Shown piece after piece: positions 15,309 through 23,714 of a DNA stretch of 64,000 nucleotides. The notes under the pieces were generated by a model. It searched no databases. It had not been told where the DNA came from and saw only the letters and a program-made list of their open reading frames with translations. The stretch's first letter is position 1. Every line of letters starts with the position of its first letter. The translations under genes and the position numbers were made by a program. Source of the stretch: Hyphomicrobiales bacterium (GTDB lineage Bacteria > Pseudomonadota > Alphaproteobacteria > Rhizobiales > Rhizobiaceae); NCBI GenBank assembly GCA_900471925.1, contig UCGV01000024.1, forward strand, positions 124,001-188,000. Reading direction: 5' to 3'.

Positions 15309-16028
15309 ATGTTCGACGCGAAGAAGCTACTCGACCAGTTTCTGGGATCACAAGTGCCGGGTGTGGGGGGCAGCGTGCGCAATCGGGCGGGCGATGCGAT
15401 CCAGATGGCGAAGGACAATCCGTTGAAAGCCGGCGCCCTTGCCGCCGTACTTCTCGGCACCAAGACTGGCCGCGATATCGCCGGCAACGCTGTCACCATC
15501 GGTGGCCTCGCTGCCATCGCGGGTCTCGGCTATCAAGCCTGGAAGAATTACCAGGCTGGACAGGCGCCAGCAGCACCATCAGATGCGCCGACAGCGAACA
15601 ATCCGGTTCTCCTGCCGCCGCCGGCCGATTCCGGCTTCGGCTCGGCTTCGCCCGCGACCAGCAATGAATTCGTCCTGATCCTTATCCGCGCCATGATCGC
15701 CGCCGCCAAGGCCGACGGTCATATCGACGATGCTGAACGTGCGCTCATCATGGACAAGGTCAAGGCCGCCGATGTCAGCGGCGAGGCGGCGAGCTTCATC
15801 GAACGCGAGCTTTCGGAGCCGACCGACATCGATGCGCTTATCGCGGCAGCCGTGACCGAAGAGCAGAAGGTTGAGCTTTACACGGTCTCGCGCCTGACCA
15901 TCGAGCCGGATTCGCGTGCCGAGCGCGGTTATCTCGATCTGCTTGCCGGCCGGCTCAGTCTTCCCGATCAGCTCGTCGATCACATCGATGCGACGGTTTC
16001 CTCCGCCAAGGTCACTCTTTCTCAATGA
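15309..16028 (+). CDS. DUF533 (TerB-like) membrane-associated protein
   Basis: A 239-residue protein matching the DUF533/YebE family, whose C-terminal half is a TerB-like helical domain. The N-terminus has an amphipathic start (MFDAKKLLDQFLG) and a glycine/alanine-rich hydrophobic segment (about 40-75, including AGALAAVLLGTKTGRDIAG). An Ala/Pro linker follows, then the helical domain beginning LILIRAMIAAAKADGHIDDAERALI with acidic residues as in TerB. The function is unknown; TerB-like domains are thought to bind metals. It is the only TerB-like gene in the window and lies about 19 kb from the TelA/TerD cluster. Confidence 0.8.
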   Translation: MFDAKKLLDQFLGSQVPGVGGSVRNRAGDAIQMAKDNPLKAGALAAVLLGTKTGRDIAGNAVTIGGLAAIAGLGYQAWKNYQAGQAPAAPSDAPTANNPVLLPPPADSGFGSASPATSNEFVLILIRAMIAAAKADGHIDDAERALIMDKVKAADVSGEAASFIERELSEPTDIDALIAAAVTEEQKVELYTVSRLTIEPDSRAERGYLDLLAGRLSLPDQLVDHIDATVSSAKVTLSQ

Positions 16029-16144
16029 GGTCAACGACCTGTGGGTTTGGGGGGCTGTGAGATAGAGGCTCAGTGACATCACGGCCAGTTGCCTTTGCAG
16101 GGCGGCTGGCCTATCCACTCCCGGACAAGAGGAGTGACCTATCC

Positions 16145-16351
16145 ATGAACCCGGAAAGCCGTTCGCAGGCGATTGCCGCTGCTATCATTCTGCTTTGTGC
16201 CGGGCTGGTAATTTATTTCCTGCCCAACATCGTTTTGTGGATCGGCAGCTTCTCACCCGCATTGGCCGTTGTCGTTGGCGTCTGCCTGTTGATGTGCTTC
16301 TTCGGCATATTCTGGCTGCGGGCGCGCTATCAACGCAGCAGGAAGCCCTGA
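16145..16351 (+). CDS. Small two-helix membrane protein
   Basis: A 68-residue protein with two clear transmembrane helices (about residues 10-29 and 34-57) and a basic C-terminus (RARYQRSRKP). The ATG at 16145 is preceded by GAGGAG about 12 bp upstream, a rather long spacing. No family is recognised. It follows the DUF533 gene by 116 bp in the same direction and is convergent with the NicO gene. Confidence 0.6.
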   Translation: MNPESRSQAIAAAIILLCAGLVIYFLPNIVLWIGSFSPALAVVVGVCLLMCFFGIFWLRARYQRSRKP

Positions 16352-16355
16352 AGGT

Positions 16356-17426
16356 TCATCCCTGAAGGGAAGCTCCCAACAGCAACACACCCATCAGGAT
16401 CACGAGGACCGCACCCAGGATCTCGATCGCATTGCCGATCCAGGCGGAAGCGGATGAGCCGCGGCCGGAGAGCCGCACGGCCGTGCTCTTGGCCGTGACG
16501 GCAAGTGTCGCGAGGATGGCCACTGTAATGGCGGTGCCGAGGGACATGGCGACGACCGAGAGTACGCCGCCGAGATAAAGCCCGTTCAGCAGCGAGAAGG
16601 TCATGACCAGCAATGCGCCGGAGCAGGGACGCAAGCCCACGGCGATGACTGCCGACCAGGCCTCGCGCATGCTGAACTTGTCGCCGCTGACGAGCGACGG
16701 GTCCGGGAGATGGGAATTGCCGCAGGTCTCGCAGGCCATGCCAGGCACATAGGTGTGACCGGGTTCCACGACCTGCGCCTTGCCGTTGAAGCTGAAATTG
16801 ACGCTCTGGCGCTCGGCAGCATTGTCTTTCCAGTCCAGCATCATGCTGACCGGTCCCGCAGACGTTGCCATGATTTGACGGCGCGGCAGGCTGCGGGCCA
16901 TGGAGCGCAGCTTGCGGAACAGCAGCCAGCCGCCGAAGAGAATGACCATGACGAAGCTTGCGATTTCCATCGCGTGTGTCGCCATGGTCAGCGTGATGCC
17001 GGTGCCGCGCAGGACCAGCCAGGCACCGCCGACGAGCAGGACGGCCATGACGCCCTGCACGAAGGCAGAGATGAAGGAAATGACGACGCCGCGCCGAAGC
17101 TCGACTTCATTGGCAATCATGTAGGAGGATATGACGGCCTTGCCGTGGCCGGGGCCGGCGGCATGGAAGACGCCATAGGCAAAGGAGAGGCCGATCAGCG
17201 AGGAAAGCTGCCAGGGATCCTGGCGCATGTCCTTCAGGGCGCCAGTCAGGGCGCGATAGAAGGCCTGCTGCTCGTAATTCACGTAGAGAAAGAGAGGCGC
17301 CAGCGGCCCGCCTGTCGGCTGGAAGCTTGGTTCCGCCGTGCCGATGCCAAGCGGCGATTGCGCGTGGGCGGCAATGGCCATGACGGTAAGTGCGAGCAGG
17401 GCGAGGGGCAGGCGTCTTGTCAGCAT
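16356..17426 (-). CDS. NicO/RcnA-type nickel-cobalt transporter
   Basis: Polytopic membrane protein of 356 residues in the NicO family (nickel/cobalt permeases and RcnA-like efflux pumps). A signal-like N-terminus (to about residue 22) precedes six or more helices. The metal motif HAAGPGHGKA in the first helices and LRPCSGALLV in the C-terminal half are family hallmarks. A central soluble loop holds a CETCGNSH motif that may bind metal. Its start overlaps the stop codon of the DUF1007 gene by 7 bp. The DUF1007-NicO pair is widespread in proteobacteria; a role in divalent-metal handling is inferred. Confidence 0.88.
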   Translation of the reverse strand: MLTRRLPLALLALTVMAIAAHAQSPLGIGTAEPSFQPTGGPLAPLFLYVNYEQQAFYRALTGALKDMRQDPWQLSSLIGLSFAYGVFHAAGPGHGKAVISSYMIANEVELRRGVVISFISAFVQGVMAVLLVGGAWLVLRGTGITLTMATHAMEIASFVMVILFGGWLLFRKLRSMARSLPRRQIMATSAGPVSMMLDWKDNAAERQSVNFSFNGKAQVVEPGHTYVPGMACETCGNSHLPDPSLVSGDKFSMREAWSAVIAVGLRPCSGALLVMTFSLLNGLYLGGVLSVVAMSLGTAITVAILATLAVTAKSTAVRLSGRGSSASAWIGNAIEILGAVLVILMGVLLLGASLQG

Positions 17427-18061
17427 GTGATTTCCAGCCGCGTGGCGAAGAGCTTCGACATGTTGGTGCCGGTCGGATCGTTGAAGAAGGCGTCGGTCAG
17501 CGACTGCTTGTTCTCCGAGATCACCTCGTCGGCATCCGGGCGCACGACCGCGTGCTTGCAGGCATTGAAACCATCGCCGACCATGGCAAGCTCGTTGTCC
17601 GTCGGGAAATCGATGGAAGTGTAGAGCGTCGGATCGTAGACGCCGAAGGTCAGCTTGCCCTTCAGCGGCATCTTTTCTACCGGCTTGACGGCGAAGAACA
17701 TCAGCAGCTGGCCATCCTTGTAATCGACATGGATAATGTCGGGTTTCTCGACTTTGACATTTTTCCCGTCGATCGTCAGGTTCATATAGTAGTCGTAATC
17801 GGAGAGCGAATCCCTGACCGTCTTGCCGACTTCGGCGAGCTCGTTCGGCTCCAGCTTCAGATCGGTGTTCTTGTCGAAATCCATGACAACGGAGGACGAG
17901 AAGACTTCGTCGAAACGCCAGACATTGCGCAGTTCCTGGATGCTACCGTCAGGGGCGGCCACGACCTCCAGCCGCGCCTCCACGAAAATGTGCGGATGGG
18001 CAAAGGCGGTGGCGGGGGCCAGCGAAAGAAGCCCGGCCGTCAGAAGTGTCGATGGTTTCAT
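17420..18061 (-). CDS. DUF1007 periplasmic protein
   Basis: A 213-residue secreted protein. The signal peptide MKPSTLLTAGLLSLAPATAFA is cleaved just before HPHIFVEARLEV, the diagnostic start of DUF1007, where the two histidines lie at the mature N-terminus and could bind metal. Further conserved features are WRFDEVFSSSV and YDPTLYTSIDF. It is translationally coupled to the NicO transporter gene, so it is probably the periplasmic metal-binding partner of that pump. The biochemical role of DUF1007 is not established. Confidence 0.88.
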   Translation of the reverse strand: MKPSTLLTAGLLSLAPATAFAHPHIFVEARLEVVAAPDGSIQELRNVWRFDEVFSSSVVMDFDKNTDLKLEPNELAEVGKTVRDSLSDYDYYMNLTIDGKNVKVEKPDIIHVDYKDGQLLMFFAVKPVEKMPLKGKLTFGVYDPTLYTSIDFPTDNELAMVGDGFNACKHAVVRPDADEVISENKQSLTDAFFNDPTGTNMSKLFATRLEITC

Positions 18062-18103
18062 GCTTACCCGCTGCCCTGTTCGGTTGGGGCGATTTCTCGC
18101 CAG

Positions 18104-18130
18104 AAAATGGGACGGAATTGGGACCGTCCC
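18104..18130 (-). terminator. Possible terminator downstream of lysR
   Basis: On the minus strand a 7-bp stem GGGACGG / CCGTCCC (18130-18124 with 18115-18109) encloses an 8-base loop and is followed by ATTTTC. It lies 32 bp after the LysR stop codon and 48 bp before the DUF1007 start. The T run is short, so it could also be an operator for the DUF1007-NicO unit. Confidence 0.45.
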
Positions 18131-18161
18131 TGCGACGCTTGGGCGCGTGTTGCCGCTCGCA

Positions 18162-19055
18162 TCAGGGGTGTTTCTTGAACCAGTTGGAAAGATAGTCCAC
18201 GAAAATCCTCACCTTGGCCGGCAGATAACGACGATGCGGATAGACGGCATAGATGCCGCGGTCCGTCGGAATATAGTCGTTGAAGAGGGTCACCAGGCGG
18301 CCATCATCGATCGGCTTTCGGGCAATGAAGTCGGGAATCAGTGCAATGCCGACCCCCGATAGAGCGGCGCGCAGCGTCGCATGGGGGCTGTTGACTTCGA
18401 TCGGGCCGGAGACGGCGACTGCAAAAGAGGTGCTGTCGGGATTGTAGAAGCGAATGCTCGCCTGGCTGCGGGAATTTGTATCGACAATAAAGGGGACGTT
18501 GGAAATGTCCGTCGGGTGTTCAATATCCGGGTAGCGCTCCAGGAATTCCGGTGTTGCACAGATATGCACGCGGAAATCGGATATCTTGCGGGCGATCATG
18601 CCGGAATCTTCGAGTTTCGTAACACGGATCGCCACGTCGAAACCTTCCTCGATCAGGTCGACGAACCGGTCGTCTGCGGCGATCTCCAGCTGCAGGTTCG
18701 GGTTCTCCTTGGCGAAGTCGATCAGCGATTGGCCGACCTCGGCATCAACGAAGGTGCGGGGTACCGAGACCTTGAGGCGACCCTTGAGCTGCGCATTATT
18801 CTCACGCACGAGGTCGGCGAGGTTGTCGATCTCCTTCAGGATGTCGGAAGCAGTGCGATAATAGGTGTGGCCGGCCTCGGTCATGGAAAACTGACGCGTG
18901 GTGCGATTGAGCAGGAGAGCGCCGAGTTCATCCTCCAGTTCGCGAACATATTTCGACAGCAGCGCCTTGGAGCGGCCGGTGCGGCGGGCCGCGGCGGAAA
19001 AGCCTTCGGCTTCCACCACATCGATGAAGGCGCGTATGCGTGTCAGCGTGTCCAT
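18162..19055 (-). CDS. LysR family transcriptional regulator
   Basis: A 297-residue LysR-type regulator. The N-terminal helix-turn-helix reads FIDVVEAEGFSAAARRTGRSKALLSKYVRELEDELGALLLNRTTR, of the subgroup close to the CrgA/PtxR-like regulators (residues about 8-60), followed by the effector-binding domain (LKGRLKVSVPRTFVD onward). The ATG at 19055 has GGAGGA directly upstream. An inverted repeat of LysR type lies 26 bp before the start, suggesting autoregulation. Its targets are unclear: DUF1007/NicO are downstream on the same strand and the decarboxylase is divergent but far away. Confidence 0.9.
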   Translation of the reverse strand: MDTLTRIRAFIDVVEAEGFSAAARRTGRSKALLSKYVRELEDELGALLLNRTTRQFSMTEAGHTYYRTASDILKEIDNLADLVRENNAQLKGRLKVSVPRTFVDAEVGQSLIDFAKENPNLQLEIAADDRFVDLIEEGFDVAIRVTKLEDSGMIARKISDFRVHICATPEFLERYPDIEHPTDISNVPFIVDTNSRSQASIRFYNPDSTSFAVAVSGPIEVNSPHATLRAALSGVGIALIPDFIARKPIDDGRLVTLFNDYIPTDRGIYAVYPHRRYLPAKVRIFVDYLSNWFKKHP

Positions 19056-19080
19056 GAGTCCTCCGATCTGTTTCATAATG

Positions 19081-19107
19081 TTGAACAAATCCCGTTGTTT
19101 TGTTCAA
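19081..19107. promoter_or_regulatory. Inverted repeat upstream of lysR (possible autoregulatory site)
   Basis: TTGAACAAA (19081-19089) and TTTGTTCAA (19099-19107) are perfect 9-bp arms separated by 9 bp, close to the T-N11-A geometry of LysR sites. A second A/T-rich repeat, TTTTTTGA with TCAAAAAA, lies at 19112-19134. Both lie just 5' of the LysR gene. Confidence 0.5.
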
Positions 19108-19254
19108 TTTATTTTTTGAGGCGTCATCAAAAAATCTCTTGATTATGTCGGCGAATATTCTTATTTCCACCTCAGCCCAAAGTCGCACGTGCCCATGGGT
19201 GTCCGCCGAACCCTCGAATTGGTGAGGAAATCGGTAAGGTACCTGGAATTAACC

Positions 19255-19580
19255 CCTCCAGTCGCTATTCCGGCCAACCGGAAAATGCGAGGACGCCTGA
19301 AGCAACGACGGTGCGGGCCTTTTTGTTCTCTCCCTGCTTTCCATCAGCGGGGGTTACTGAAGAGGCACACCTTCATTGCCGGAAGTGCGGCAGGGATACT
19401 CCCTCCAATCCATGGCAGACAAAGCCGAACCCATACCGCTTTTGCGGCGTTGGTTCACTATCCGCGCATCAAGCGCCGTCAAGGATCCGGGGTCTCCACC
19501 GGCTGGTTCCTGAGCGGTTCTTGCATGCCCTTTGTCCTCCGGTTCATGCCGGAGCTCTGGAATTGGAAGAGGGAATCGAT
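19255..19580 (+). ncRNA. Long structured leader of the decarboxylase gene (candidate speF-type element)
   Basis: The 525 bp between lysR and the decarboxylase hold no separate gene, but the 3' 320 bp can form many hairpins in a row: TTCCGG/CCGGAA (19268-19283), TGCCG/CGGCA (19377-19392), AGGGA/TCCCT (19392-19404), CCGC/GCGG (19436-19447) and CTCCGG/CCGGAG (19537-19554, just before the ribosome site). A conserved RNA motif called speF has been described upstream of ornithine decarboxylase genes in alphaproteobacteria; position and size agree, but I could not align it. A short reading frame (19525-19584) also runs through the last hairpin and ends on the decarboxylase start codon. Confidence 0.55.
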
Positions 19581-20714
19581 ATGACCACCCAGCGCATCCG
19601 CGACTTTCTCGCAACCCGACGTCCCGACGGTCCCTGCCTCGTGGTTGACCTCGACGTCATCAAGGACAATTTCCACGCTTTCCGTCATGCCATGCCGGAC
19701 AGCGCCATCTACTACGCCGTCAAGGCTAACCCGGCTCCGGAAGTCCTGAAGCTGCTCGCAGGTCTCGGCTCCAACTTCGATTGCGCGTCCGTCGCTGAAA
19801 TCGAAATGGCGCTCGAAGCCGGTGCGACCGCAGCCCGTATTTCCTACGGCAACACGATCAAGAAGGAACGCGACGTTGCCCGCGCGCATGCGCTCGGCGT
19901 CAGCCTCTTTGCCGTCGACAGCCACGAAGAAGTCGAAAAGATTTCCCGTGCAGCTCCGGGCGCCCGCGTATTCTGCCGCGTCCTGACCGACGGCGAAGGC
20001 GCCGAATGGCCGCTGTCGCGCAAGTTCGGCTGCGTTCCGCAGATGGCCGTCGACGTTCTCGTCTACGCTCACCAGCTCGGCTTGCAGTCTTACGGCGTCT
20101 CGTTCCATGTAGGCTCGCAGATGACCAAGGTCGATGCCTGGGATTCGGCTCTTGCCGATGCCAAGCGCGTCTTCGTCCAGCTTGCCAAGCAGGGCATTCA
20201 CCTGCAGATGGTCAACATGGGCGGCGGCTTCCCGACGAAGTATCTGCGCGACGTTCCGTCGGCAGAAGCTTACGGCAAGTCTATCTACCAGGCGCTGCGC
20301 ACGCATTTCGGCAACCAGATCCCGCAGACGATCATCGAGCCGGGCCGCGGCATGGTCGGCAATGCAGGCGTCATCAAGGCTGAAGTCGTTCTGATCTCCA
20401 AGAAGTCCGACAATGACCATGCTCGTTGGGTCTTCCTCGACATCGGCAAGTTCGGCGGCCTCGCCGAGACGATGGACGAAGCCATCCGCTACCCGATCCG
20501 CACCGAGCGTGACGGCGACGAGATGGAGCCCTGCGTGATCGCCGGCCCGACCTGCGATTCGGCTGACGTGCTGTACGAAAAGAACCTCTATCCGCTGCCG
20601 ATCACGCTGACGATCGGAGACGAGGTTCTGATCGAAGGCACCGGTGCCTACACGACGACCTATTCGGCGGTCGCTTTCAACGGGTTTGACCCGCTGAAGG
20701 CCTACATCATCTAA
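19581..20714 (+). CDS. odc: Ornithine/lysine decarboxylase (type III PLP fold)
   Basis: PLP-dependent decarboxylase of 377 residues in the eukaryotic-type ODC group (alanine-racemase-like fold), making putrescine or cadaverine. The PLP lysine is in YYAVKANP (Lys48), GGGFPTKY and EPGRGMVG bind the cofactor phosphate, and GPTCDSADVLY has the catalytic cysteine of the dimer partner. The ATG at 19581 has AGAGGGA at ideal spacing; the same frame is open for 90 further codons upstream, but those encode leader sequence without family similarity. Whether ornithine, lysine or both are substrates cannot be decided here. A GNAT gene follows 95 bp later. Confidence 0.92.
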   Translation: MTTQRIRDFLATRRPDGPCLVVDLDVIKDNFHAFRHAMPDSAIYYAVKANPAPEVLKLLAGLGSNFDCASVAEIEMALEAGATAARISYGNTIKKERDVARAHALGVSLFAVDSHEEVEKISRAAPGARVFCRVLTDGEGAEWPLSRKFGCVPQMAVDVLVYAHQLGLQSYGVSFHVGSQMTKVDAWDSALADAKRVFVQLAKQGIHLQMVNMGGGFPTKYLRDVPSAEAYGKSIYQALRTHFGNQIPQTIIEPGRGMVGNAGVIKAEVVLISKKSDNDHARWVFLDIGKFGGLAETMDEAIRYPIRTERDGDEMEPCVIAGPTCDSADVLYEKNLYPLPITLTIGDEVLIEGTGAYTTTYSAVAFNGFDPLKAYII

Positions 20715-20809
20715 GGTCCGTCTCTGCCAGCCCCGTAACCAGCCGGGGCGGCAAATTCACAATTTCCAGTCATCACCGCTGATAACGGTATTGGGTACGG
20801 GAGGCCAAG

Positions 20810-21400
20810 GTGGCCGCTGTTCTTGATTCTGTCCGCGCATTCTTTGCGCCTGTTACTTTCACCATCGACGCGGAAAATCCGTCCGACGTCGTCGCTCGCG
20901 AAACCTTGCTCGATCGCGTCATGGGTGCGGATCGCCGCAAGAAGTCGTCGGAAATGATTCGTCGCAACCGCCTGCCGGCCGAAGGCTTGGCACTTGTTGC
21001 ACGCGACCGCGACGGCCATGTCATCGGCACGGTACGCTTGTGGAACGTCGAGGCTGGCATCAACCAGGAAGGCACGGCGCTCGACGCGCTGCTGCTCGGC
21101 CCGCTCGCGGTCGATGGCAAGCATGGCGGCAAGGGCATCGGTTCCGCACTGATGCGTGCGGCACTGCTTGAAGCGAAGAACCGTGGCCACGGCGCAGTGC
21201 TGCTCGTCGGTGACGCGGAATATTACGAGCGTTTCGGCTTTTCCGCCGAGAAGGCTCGTCATCTTGTCATGCCCGGTCCCTTCGAACGCTCGCGCTTTCT
21301 GGCGCTGGAGCTCGTCGAGGGCTGGCTTGGCGGCGCGGCAGGCATGATCGTTCCCTCGGGACGCATGCTGGCCGGCCTACCGGTCCGGAAGGCGGCCTGA
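20810..21400 (+). CDS. GNAT family N-acetyltransferase
   Basis: A 196-residue GCN5-type acetyltransferase. LLGPLAVDGKHGGKGIGSALMRAAL is the acetyl-CoA binding segment (R/KxxGxG), and LLVGDAEYYERFGFS is the usual strand-helix after it, as in YhbS-like proteins. The GTG start at 20810 is preceded by GGGAGG at good spacing. It follows the decarboxylase gene in the same direction with a 95-bp gap, so it may be cotranscribed; acetylation of a polyamine is then conceivable but not supported by any specific motif. A strong terminator follows. Confidence 0.85.
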   Translation: MAAVLDSVRAFFAPVTFTIDAENPSDVVARETLLDRVMGADRRKKSSEMIRRNRLPAEGLALVARDRDGHVIGTVRLWNVEAGINQEGTALDALLLGPLAVDGKHGGKGIGSALMRAALLEAKNRGHGAVLLVGDAEYYERFGFSAEKARHLVMPGPFERSRFLALELVEGWLGGAAGMIVPSGRMLAGLPVRKAA

Positions 21401-21407
21401 CCGGCTC

Positions 21408-21438
21408 AGCCCCTCCCTGTCTCGGGAGGGGCTTTTTT
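21408..21438. terminator. Strong terminator after the GNAT gene
   Basis: AGCCCCTCCC (21408-21417) pairs perfectly with GGGAGGGGCT (21424-21433) and is followed by six T. It ends the decarboxylase-GNAT region and faces the convergent epimerase gene. Confidence 0.92.
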
Positions 21439-21461
21439 GTTTCAAAACCATCTTTGATGGC

Positions 21462-22427
21462 TCAGGCCCTCGTTGCCGCCACGCGGCCGTTTTCGATCAG
21501 CCAGCGGACCGCTTCCTGCACGGCTTGCAGCGAGCTGTGTCGCGGGGTGAAGCCGAGCAACCTGCGGGCTTTTTCCATCGAGCAATTCGGGCTGCGGGCA
21601 ATGTGCTCCCAGGTGGCTCTCGCCTCTTCCGCGTTCTGCTGTTTCGCCCAGGTCTCGTAGGGCAGGAATTCCAGCTTTGCTTCCTGGCCGAACCAAGCGG
21701 CCATCGCCTCGGCATAGCCTCGAAGCGTCACTGCCTTTTCCGAAACGGCGTGGAATGCTTCGCCGATCGCCGCCTCGGGTTTAGCGATGGCGGCCATGAA
21801 GAGTTCGGCAATGTCGTCTGCGTGGACGTGATGCACGGTTTCCATGCCGAAATTGGGCAGGGCAAGCGTTTCGCCGCGGGCAAGCGTGGTGAAAACCTCG
21901 GGATTGAAATGGCCGGCCGGGTTCAGCGGGTTCCAGCCGGGGCCGACGATATGGCCGGGGTGAATGAGAGTGACCGGGAATTTCTTCTCATGCGCCATCC
22001 GCAACAGATCGGCTTCGATCGCGGCTTTCTTGACGCCGTAGTCGCCGAAGGGCCTTTTCGTTGCCTCCTCCGGCGTCGGGACCACAGTGGAGACACCGTG
22101 CGTCCAGATCGTTCCGGTGTGGAGAAAATGGCGGACATGGCCTTGCAGGGCGGTCGCGAGCTGTTCGTTGCTCTCGGGCGTGAAGCATATCATGTCTATG
22201 ACGATTTCGCCTTGCAGCGCGCGGATTTCACGGCCGAAGCGGCCTTCGGCTTCAAGTGCGGCGCGGTCCATATGCCTGATATCGACGCGTCGCCATGCGT
22301 CATGCGCCTTGTAGGGTGCGGCCGCGCCGCGGCTGATAGCCACCACCTCATGGCCGGCCTCGACGAGGCGGGGCACGAGATAGGTGCCGACATGTCCTGT
22401 TGCTCCGATGACGATGACGCGAGCCAT
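21462..22427 (-). CDS. NAD-dependent epimerase/dehydratase family protein
   Basis: Extended-SDR protein of 321 residues. The Rossmann motif is VIVIGATGHVGTYL at the N-terminus. The active-site tyrosine appears in FGDYGVKKAAIEADL (YxxxK), and HPGHIVGPGWNP follows as in nucleotide-sugar epimerases. The ATG at 22427 has AGGAGGAGA directly upstream; a longer frame continues into the divergent promoter. The substrate is unknown. A 6-bp dyad (TTCACG-N4-CGTGAA, 22534-22549) lies between this gene and the divergent serine hydrolase. Confidence 0.88.
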   Translation of the reverse strand: MARVIVIGATGHVGTYLVPRLVEAGHEVVAISRGAAAPYKAHDAWRRVDIRHMDRAALEAEGRFGREIRALQGEIVIDMICFTPESNEQLATALQGHVRHFLHTGTIWTHGVSTVVPTPEEATKRPFGDYGVKKAAIEADLLRMAHEKKFPVTLIHPGHIVGPGWNPLNPAGHFNPEVFTTLARGETLALPNFGMETVHHVHADDIAELFMAAIAKPEAAIGEAFHAVSEKAVTLRGYAEAMAAWFGQEAKLEFLPYETWAKQQNAEEARATWEHIARSPNCSMEKARRLLGFTPRHSSLQAVQEAVRWLIENGRVAATRA

Positions 22428-22533
22428 GCGGTCTCCTCCTGATGTGCATATGGGCTTGTGCTGCGCACTATGTCGTGCGGCTTCGGGGGATCGCAAGGCC
22501 TGTGATCTGAATGAAGGGCGCGGATCATAAAGT

Positions 22534-22549
22534 TTCACGTCCGCGTGAA
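22534..22549. promoter_or_regulatory. Possible operator between epimerase and serine hydrolase genes
   Basis: TTCACG and CGTGAA form a 6-bp inverted repeat with a 4-bp spacer in the divergent intergenic region. The dyad is clear but short, and no regulator is adjacent. Confidence 0.3.
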
Positions 22550-22602
22550 TCGCGCTTCGGGACTGCTGATTTCGTGATGCAGGTGCGCTAGCTCATCGCC
22601 GC

Positions 22603-23613
22603 ATGATCAAACAGCTCGTTCTCGGTCTTCTACTGCTTTTCCTCCCCGTTGCCGCCCTCGCCCACCAGCAGGCAGTCTCCGTCTCGGCGTTTCTCGACAG
22701 TCTCGCACGACGGGACGAACTGAGGCCGCTGAAAACCATCGTTGTCGCCCGTGATGGGCAGGTGGTGGCGGAGCAAGGTTATCGAGGCCATTCACCATCG
22801 GAGTCGACCAATATCAAATCCGCCTCGAAATCGATCATCTCGGCGCTGGTCGGCATCGCGATCGGCAAGGGCTTGCTGGAAGGGACGGACCAGAAGATCG
22901 CTCCGATCCTGAAGGACGACCTGCCGGATCAGCCCGATCCGCGTCTCAACGACGTTACCATCGGTAACCTTCTCTCCATGCAGGCGGGCCTGGACCGGAT
23001 GTCGGGGCAGAATTACGGACGGTGGGTTTCCTCGCGCAACTGGGTGCGCTTCGCGCTGTCGCAGCCTTTCGTCGATCAGCCGGGTGGAGAGATGCTCTAT
23101 TCCACCGCTTCCACCCATTTGCTCTCCGCCATCCTCACCAAGGTCGGCGGCAAGTCGACCCTGGCGCTGGCCCGCGACTGGCTCGGTCCCGTGAAAGGGT
23201 TCCGCATCGGCGCCTGGGAACGGGATCCACAGGGCATCTATCTCGGCGGCAACCAGATGGCGATGAGCGCCCGGTCTCTGCTGGCTTTCGGCGAACTCTA
23301 TCGTAATGGCGGGCGCACGGCGGATGGCAAACAGGTGGTGCCGGCGGAGTGGATTGTACAGTCGTGGCAGCACCGCACCAATTCGCGTTTCTCCGGAGAC
23401 GAATATGGCTACGGCTGGTTTACGCGGCAGATCGGCGGTGAGGAGGTCCATTTCGCCTGGGGCTATGGCGGACAGATGCTCTATATCGTCCCGTCGCTCA
23501 ATCTCACAGTCGCCATGACCTCGGAGGAAAGCGGCCCTTCAGCCCGCAACGGCTACAGGGATTCGCTGCATGATCTGCTGGCTGAAATCATCACCACCGT
23601 GCGAGCCATCTGA
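22603..23613 (+). CDS. Serine hydrolase (class C beta-lactamase fold)
   Basis: Exported serine hydrolase of 336 residues. The signal peptide is MIKQLVLGLLLLFLPVAALA. The SxxK catalytic pair is in SASK (Ser73, Lys76), the tyrosine motif corresponding to YxN is LYSTAST, and a glycine-rich motif (YGGQ) near the C-terminus takes the place of KTG. The family includes esterases, D-aminopeptidases and 6-aminohexanoate hydrolases as well as beta-lactamases; nothing shows antibiotic hydrolysis. It acts in the periplasm and is transcribed divergently from the epimerase gene. Confidence 0.88.
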   Translation: MIKQLVLGLLLLFLPVAALAHQQAVSVSAFLDSLARRDELRPLKTIVVARDGQVVAEQGYRGHSPSESTNIKSASKSIISALVGIAIGKGLLEGTDQKIAPILKDDLPDQPDPRLNDVTIGNLLSMQAGLDRMSGQNYGRWVSSRNWVRFALSQPFVDQPGGEMLYSTASTHLLSAILTKVGGKSTLALARDWLGPVKGFRIGAWERDPQGIYLGGNQMAMSARSLLAFGELYRNGGRTADGKQVVPAEWIVQSWQHRTNSRFSGDEYGYGWFTRQIGGEEVHFAWGYGGQMLYIVPSLNLTVAMTSEESGPSARNGYRDSLHDLLAEIITTVRAI

Positions 23614-23630
23614 CCCATAAAAATTAGATG

Positions 23631-23648
23631 TCGCTAAATTTTTAGCGA
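23631..23648. promoter_or_regulatory. Palindrome between serine hydrolase and diguanylate cyclase genes
   Basis: TCGCTAAA (23631-23638) and TTTAGCGA (23641-23648) are perfect 8-bp arms with a 2-bp spacer. It lies 18 bp after the hydrolase stop codon and 66 bp before the cyclase start. The short spacer fits an operator better than a terminator loop. Confidence 0.4.
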
Positions 23649-23714
23649 AGGGTCCAATCAAACTGCAAAAAGCTTGCTGTAGGGTCTGTCGCGTGGGGCT
23701 TCGGGACAGATGCG

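Noticed and set aside
19311..19580. N-terminal extension of the decarboxylase by 90 residues
   Set aside because: The family starts at the ATG at 19581 with an ideal ribosome site, and the extension is Cys/Pro/Arg-rich leader sequence with no similarity.
22603..23613. Antibiotic-resistance beta-lactamase
   Set aside because: SxxK and a tyrosine motif are present, but no KTG box and no AmpR-type neighbour; a general serine hydrolase is the safer call.
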